A stretch of 64,000 nt of DNA. It comes from an uncultured Clostridia bacterium. Its GTDB lineage: Bacteria > Bacillota > Clostridia > Christensenellales > Borkfalkiaceae. Shown here in pieces: positions 61,673 through 64,000 of the stretch. The notes below the pieces were generated by a model. It saw only the letters and a program-made list of their open reading frames with translations. It did not search any database and had not been told where the DNA came from. How positions within the stretch are numbered: position 1 is the stretch's first letter; the number at the start of each line of letters is the position of its first letter. A program made the translations under genes and the position numbers. The stretch lies in the NCBI GenBank assembly GCA_947630115.1, contig CANRGG010000003.1:21234-85233 (forward strand), in the 5' to 3' direction.

Positions 61673-62814
61673 TGAGCTTTCTCCTTTTGCGCCGGAGCGA
61701 ACAGGGCTCTCACGTTCTCCGCAAACCGTTCCTCCGTGAAGAGTTCCCAGTATCGTTTTTCGGCGTTTTCGCCCAATTCCCGGCGGAGCGCCTCGCTCTT
61801 TCCGAGCTTTTCGATCGCCGCCGCATAGCCTTCGACGTCGGAATTTGCCGCTTGCAGCCCCGTAAGGCCGCCGGGCGAGACATAGTTCACGCCCGAGCCC
61901 TCGATCGTGAACGTGACGGAAGGTTTTCCGTACGCCATCGCCTCCGCGAGCGCCACGCCGAACGCCTCGTTCTTCGTGATGGACGGAAAACAGAAAATAT
62001 CGCAGGCGGCAAAATACGCTTTTTTCGTATCATTGTCGATCCTGCCCAGAAATTTGACCTTTTCGTCCCCCTTTGCGAGTTCTTTGAGGGACGGGGTGAG
62101 CGGTCCCTCTCCGCCGATACAGACGGCGTATCTCTCCCCGAGTTTTTTCGAGGCACGGACGAGATATTCCATGCCCTTATAGGGAATATGCCTGCCGAGC
62201 GCAAAGAGAAGGATCTTGCCCGCATATTCCTCTTTGAGCTTTTCGGCAAGACGGACGACGTCGTCGTCCGCAAAGACCGCCTCCGCGCCGGCGCAGTTGG
62301 GGATCACGGTGCATTTTTCCCGGTAAGCGCGCAAAAAGGCGCTCCCCTCGATATAGTCGGGGCTCGTCGCGATCACCCTTTCCGCCCGTTCCAGAAGGCG
62401 CAGGCTCTGTCCGCGGAAGAATTTTCCCAAAATCTTCTGCTTTGTGATATCGAGATGCCACCAAAGATACAGTTTGCAGTCCCGATGTTTTTTCAAAAGT
62501 TTGCAAAGGGCATGCGCCTCGAAGGGGTTGGGATAATGGAAGATCACCGCCTCGGGGCGAAATGCGTCGAATTCGCGTTTCAGGAGTTTCGAAAAACTCG
62601 CCGAAAGGGATTGCGAGGAAATCTTCGCAAATGTTCCGGCGCGCGTGACGGGAATGCCGTCCACCGTCTCTTTCACGTCCTTTTTCGCGTGACTGAAACA
62701 GACGAGCCGCTGTTCGTGCCCCGCCGCCGCAAGCGCCCGGACGCAGTCCTTTGCGACCTGTTCGATCCCCCCGATGTCGGGAGAATAGTAATTGCTGATA
62801 TGCAGGATCTTCAT
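61669..62814 (-). CDS. Family 4 glycosyltransferase
   Basis: 381 aa, GT-B: ISNYYSPDIGGIEQVAKDCV (acceptor side), FALGRHIPYKGMEYLVRA, donor-site FCFPSITKNEAFGVALAEAMAYG. Resembles mannosyltransferases (PimB/WbdB-like). Second gene of the operon, so probably adds the second sugar after the priming transferase. Confidence 0.88.
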   Translation of the reverse strand: MKILHISNYYSPDIGGIEQVAKDCVRALAAAGHEQRLVCFSHAKKDVKETVDGIPVTRAGTFAKISSQSLSASFSKLLKREFDAFRPEAVIFHYPNPFEAHALCKLLKKHRDCKLYLWWHLDITKQKILGKFFRGQSLRLLERAERVIATSPDYIEGSAFLRAYREKCTVIPNCAGAEAVFADDDVVRLAEKLKEEYAGKILLFALGRHIPYKGMEYLVRASKKLGERYAVCIGGEGPLTPSLKELAKGDEKVKFLGRIDNDTKKAYFAACDIFCFPSITKNEAFGVALAEAMAYGKPSVTFTIEGSGVNYVSPGGLTGLQAANSDVEGYAAAIEKLGKSEALRRELGENAEKRYWELFTEERFAENVRALFAPAQKEKAQ

Positions 62815-62820
62815 CTGTGT

Positions 62821-63534
62821 TTACTTTGCGCCGTCCCGTCGAAGGACGCCGCCGATCGTCTTGAAGATGATCTTGAGATCGAGCCCGACCGAACAGTGAT
62901 CGACATAGTAAAGTTCGAGTTTCTGCCGTTCGCCGCTCTCATAAGTGCAGTTGCTTCTTCCGTTCGCCGCCCACCAGCCGATCATGCCCGGCCTTACGGA
63001 GAGCAGTTTTTCCCGGTCCGGTCCGTATTTTTCGTCGATCTCGCTGTCCATGAGCGGACGCGGCCCGATCACCGAAATATCTCCCTTGAAAATGGAAAAG
63101 ATATTGGGAAGTTCGTCGAGACTGGTCTTTCTGAGGAATTTCCCGACTTTCGTGATCCGCGGATCGTTGTCCACCTTATATTCTTTTTTGTATTGTTCGA
63201 GCTGTTCGGGGGTCAGCGAGATCTCCACCTTGTCGGCGTTTTTCACCATCGTGCGGAATTTGGGAAGATAGATGATCTTTCCGTTTTTCCCCACCCGTTT
63301 GTGCCGATAAAAGACGGGGCCGCCGTCGCTGCATTTGACGACGAGCGCCAGAATGAGATAGAGCCAGCAAAAGACGAGAAGGAAAAGCCCCGAGGAGACG
63401 AGATCGAACGTCCGCTTCGCAAACAGATAGCAGCGAAACCGGAAGCCCTTTTTTCTCCGCGGCTGCGCCGCCGCGATCCGTTGTACGGGAAGATCCTCTT
63501 CCATGATGGCCGCCCGTCCAGACTCGTCCGGCAT
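62821..63534 (-). CDS. Undecaprenyl-phosphate sugar phosphotransferase (priming enzyme)
   Basis: 237 aa from MPDESGR (63534) with AAGGAGG at good spacing; the longer start at 63579 lacks one. One membrane helix (TFDLVSSGLFLLVFCWLYLILALVV), then the catalytic domain: HKRVGKNGKIIYLPKFRTM, TSLDELPNIFSIFKGDISVIGPRP, RPGMIGWWAANGRS. Monotopic PglC/WbaP-core type without the N-terminal four-helix domain. Starts repeat-unit assembly; first gene of the operon. Confidence 0.92.
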   Translation of the reverse strand: MPDESGRAAIMEEDLPVQRIAAAQPRRKKGFRFRCYLFAKRTFDLVSSGLFLLVFCWLYLILALVVKCSDGGPVFYRHKRVGKNGKIIYLPKFRTMVKNADKVEISLTPEQLEQYKKEYKVDNDPRITKVGKFLRKTSLDELPNIFSIFKGDISVIGPRPLMDSEIDEKYGPDREKLLSVRPGMIGWWAANGRSNCTYESGERQKLELYYVDHCSVGLDLKIIFKTIGGVLRRDGAK

Positions 63535-63700
63535 TGATCCGCCTCCTTCCCTTTTGCTTTCATTATCGCCGACGGGCATAAAAAAATACCCGGAAGCGAC
63601 GATCTCCTCTTATTATAACGTTTCAAAATCGGATTTTTCTCGCAAGAATTCGCAAAAAACCCAATTTTTTCGTCATTTTTTCCGTAGAAAGCCCTTCTAT
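63535..63700 (-). other. ~165-nt leader of the polysaccharide operon
   Basis: Non-coding leader between the promoter at 63706 and the first gene. Contains CGGG...CCCG arms around TATTTTTTTATG, and a possible second TATAAT near 63615. No riboswitch class recognized. Confidence 0.4.
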
Positions 63701-63705
63701 GCAAA

Positions 63706-63734
63706 ATTATACTATCCGCGGAAAAAAAAGTCAA
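63706..63734 (-). promoter_or_regulatory. Sigma-A promoter of the polysaccharide operon
   Basis: TTGACT (63729-63734), 17-bp spacer rich in T, TATAAT (63706-63711) on the minus strand. It is the only strong promoter seen ahead of 18 closely packed genes. Confidence 0.75.
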
Positions 63735-63803
63735 ACGGTAAAAGCATATTCGCCGAAAAAAAGATTTTCCCGCAAAAAATCCTCTCAGACAAAAGAAAAA
63801 CGC

Positions 63804-63832
63804 TTGCCATTTCGTTGGAAATCGGATATAAT
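63804..63832 (+). promoter_or_regulatory. Promoter of tRNA-Leu
   Basis: TTGCCA (63804-63809), 17-bp spacer, TATAAT (63827-63832), 12 bp before the tRNA. Confidence 0.75.
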
Positions 63833-63844
63833 TGGAGAAACCAT

Positions 63845-63931
63845 GCCGGTGTGGTGGAATTGGCAGACGCGCTGGACTCAAAATCCTGTGGTAGAAATAC
63901 CATATCGGTTCGACCCCGATCACCGGCACCA
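63845..63931 (+). tRNA. tRNA-Leu (anticodon CAA)
   Basis: 87 nt including encoded CCA. Acceptor GCCGGTG/CACCGGC pairs fully; anticodon loop CTCAAAA gives CAA (reads UUG); long variable arm TGGTA-GAAA-TACCA marks class II leucine tRNA; T arm ATCGG-TTCGACC-CCGAT. The anticodon stem CTGGA/TCCTG has one U-U mismatch. Confidence 0.95.
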
Positions 63932-63940
63932 AGTCAGTAT

Positions 63941-63988
63941 AATCCGAACCAAATACTCGTAACGAGTGAATGGTTCGGATTTACTTTT
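63941..63988 (+). terminator. Terminator hairpin after tRNA-Leu
   Basis: AATCCGAACCA pairs with TGGTTCGGATT around an inner ACTCGT/ACGAGT pair, followed by TACTTTTATAATTT. Confidence 0.75.
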
Positions 63989-64000
63989 ATAATTTAGCGA

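Noticed and set aside
62902-62910. GACATAGTA half-site of the palindrome in the primer transferase gene
   Set aside because: Only one arm is present and the bases encode conserved YYVDH; not counted as a copy.
61672-63537. 621-aa plus-strand ORF (and 58926..60761, 611 aa)
   Set aside because: Antisense shadows of the glycosyltransferase/primer and phosphomannomutase genes.
63845-63988. tRNA-Leu as an integration site
   Set aside because: No integrase gene or duplicated tRNA 3' end was found in the window.

Overview
The window reads as a chromosomal segment of a spore-forming Clostridia-type Firmicute. The evidence is the complete spoIIIAA-AH operon, spoIVB, the conserved asp23-nusB-folD-ispA-dxs-tlyA-nadK-argR-recN block, AGGAGG-type ribosome binding sites, TTGACA/TATAAT promoters and a CCA-encoding tRNA-Leu. 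No species is assigned. All functions below come from reading motifs and context; no database search was run.

Region 1 (1-23.2 kb, visibly more AT-rich) is an accessory island directly downstream of spoIVB. At each end lies a module made of a BspA-like leucine-rich-repeat lipoprotein followed by a small membrane protein with an InlB-type repeat domain. The two modules share a ~300 bp near-identical promoter/leader/signal-peptide segment 20.8 kb apart. The right copy of the membrane protein is split by a frameshift and is followed by two vWA-domain membrane proteins and a DUF58 protein, with no MoxR ATPase in the window. Next comes an iron-type DtxR regulator and a probable iron/metallophore uptake operon: YgbA-like protein, small membrane protein, heterodimeric exporter-fold ABC pair, ECF S, T and double-ATPase subunits, then an alpha/beta hydrolase. 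Then follow the ruins of a large nuclease/defence-like gene and an internally deleted HipA-like kinase. Two small non-coding elements bounded by terminal inverted repeats (6531-6810 and 19995-20329) sit inside operons, each starting at the stop codon of the preceding gene.

Region 2 (23.3-37.1 kb) is the vertically inherited core, all on the minus strand. A sigma-E-like promoter precedes spoIIIAA, a sigma-A promoter precedes asp23-nusB-folD-ispA-dxs-tlyA, another precedes nadK-argR-recN, and a sigma-G/F-like promoter precedes spoIVB. Three copies of a 19-bp near-perfect palindrome (TACTATGTCTGACATAGTA) lie within 6.1 kb here, two of them inside the coding sequences of dxs and spoIIIAE.

Region 3 (37.2-42.8 kb, plus strand) is a five-gene unit with its own promoter and terminator: iron-type alcohol dehydrogenase, alpha/beta hydrolase, a repeat-rich lipoprotein with a cyclophilin-like tail, a membrane-anchored metallo-beta-lactamase-fold hydrolase and a flavoprotein.

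Region 4 (42.9-63.7 kb, minus strand) is an 18-gene, largely translationally coupled Wzx/Wzy-type surface-polysaccharide operon behind one strong promoter. It encodes a priming sugar-phosphate transferase, glycosyltransferases, a polymerase and a flippase. It also encodes GDP-mannose synthesis (ManA, phosphomannomutase, ManC) and CDP-glucose-derived 3,6-dideoxyhexose synthesis (RfbF, RfbG, RfbH). The operon ends with a TPP enzyme resembling YerE/acetolactate synthase, a two-domain DRE-TIM aldolase, a HAD phosphatase and an SDR. This tail resembles branched-chain (yersiniose-type) sugar synthesis but adds an aldolase and a phosphatase, and is the best candidate for an undescribed pathway. A tRNA-Leu(CAA) with its own promoter and terminator closes the window.
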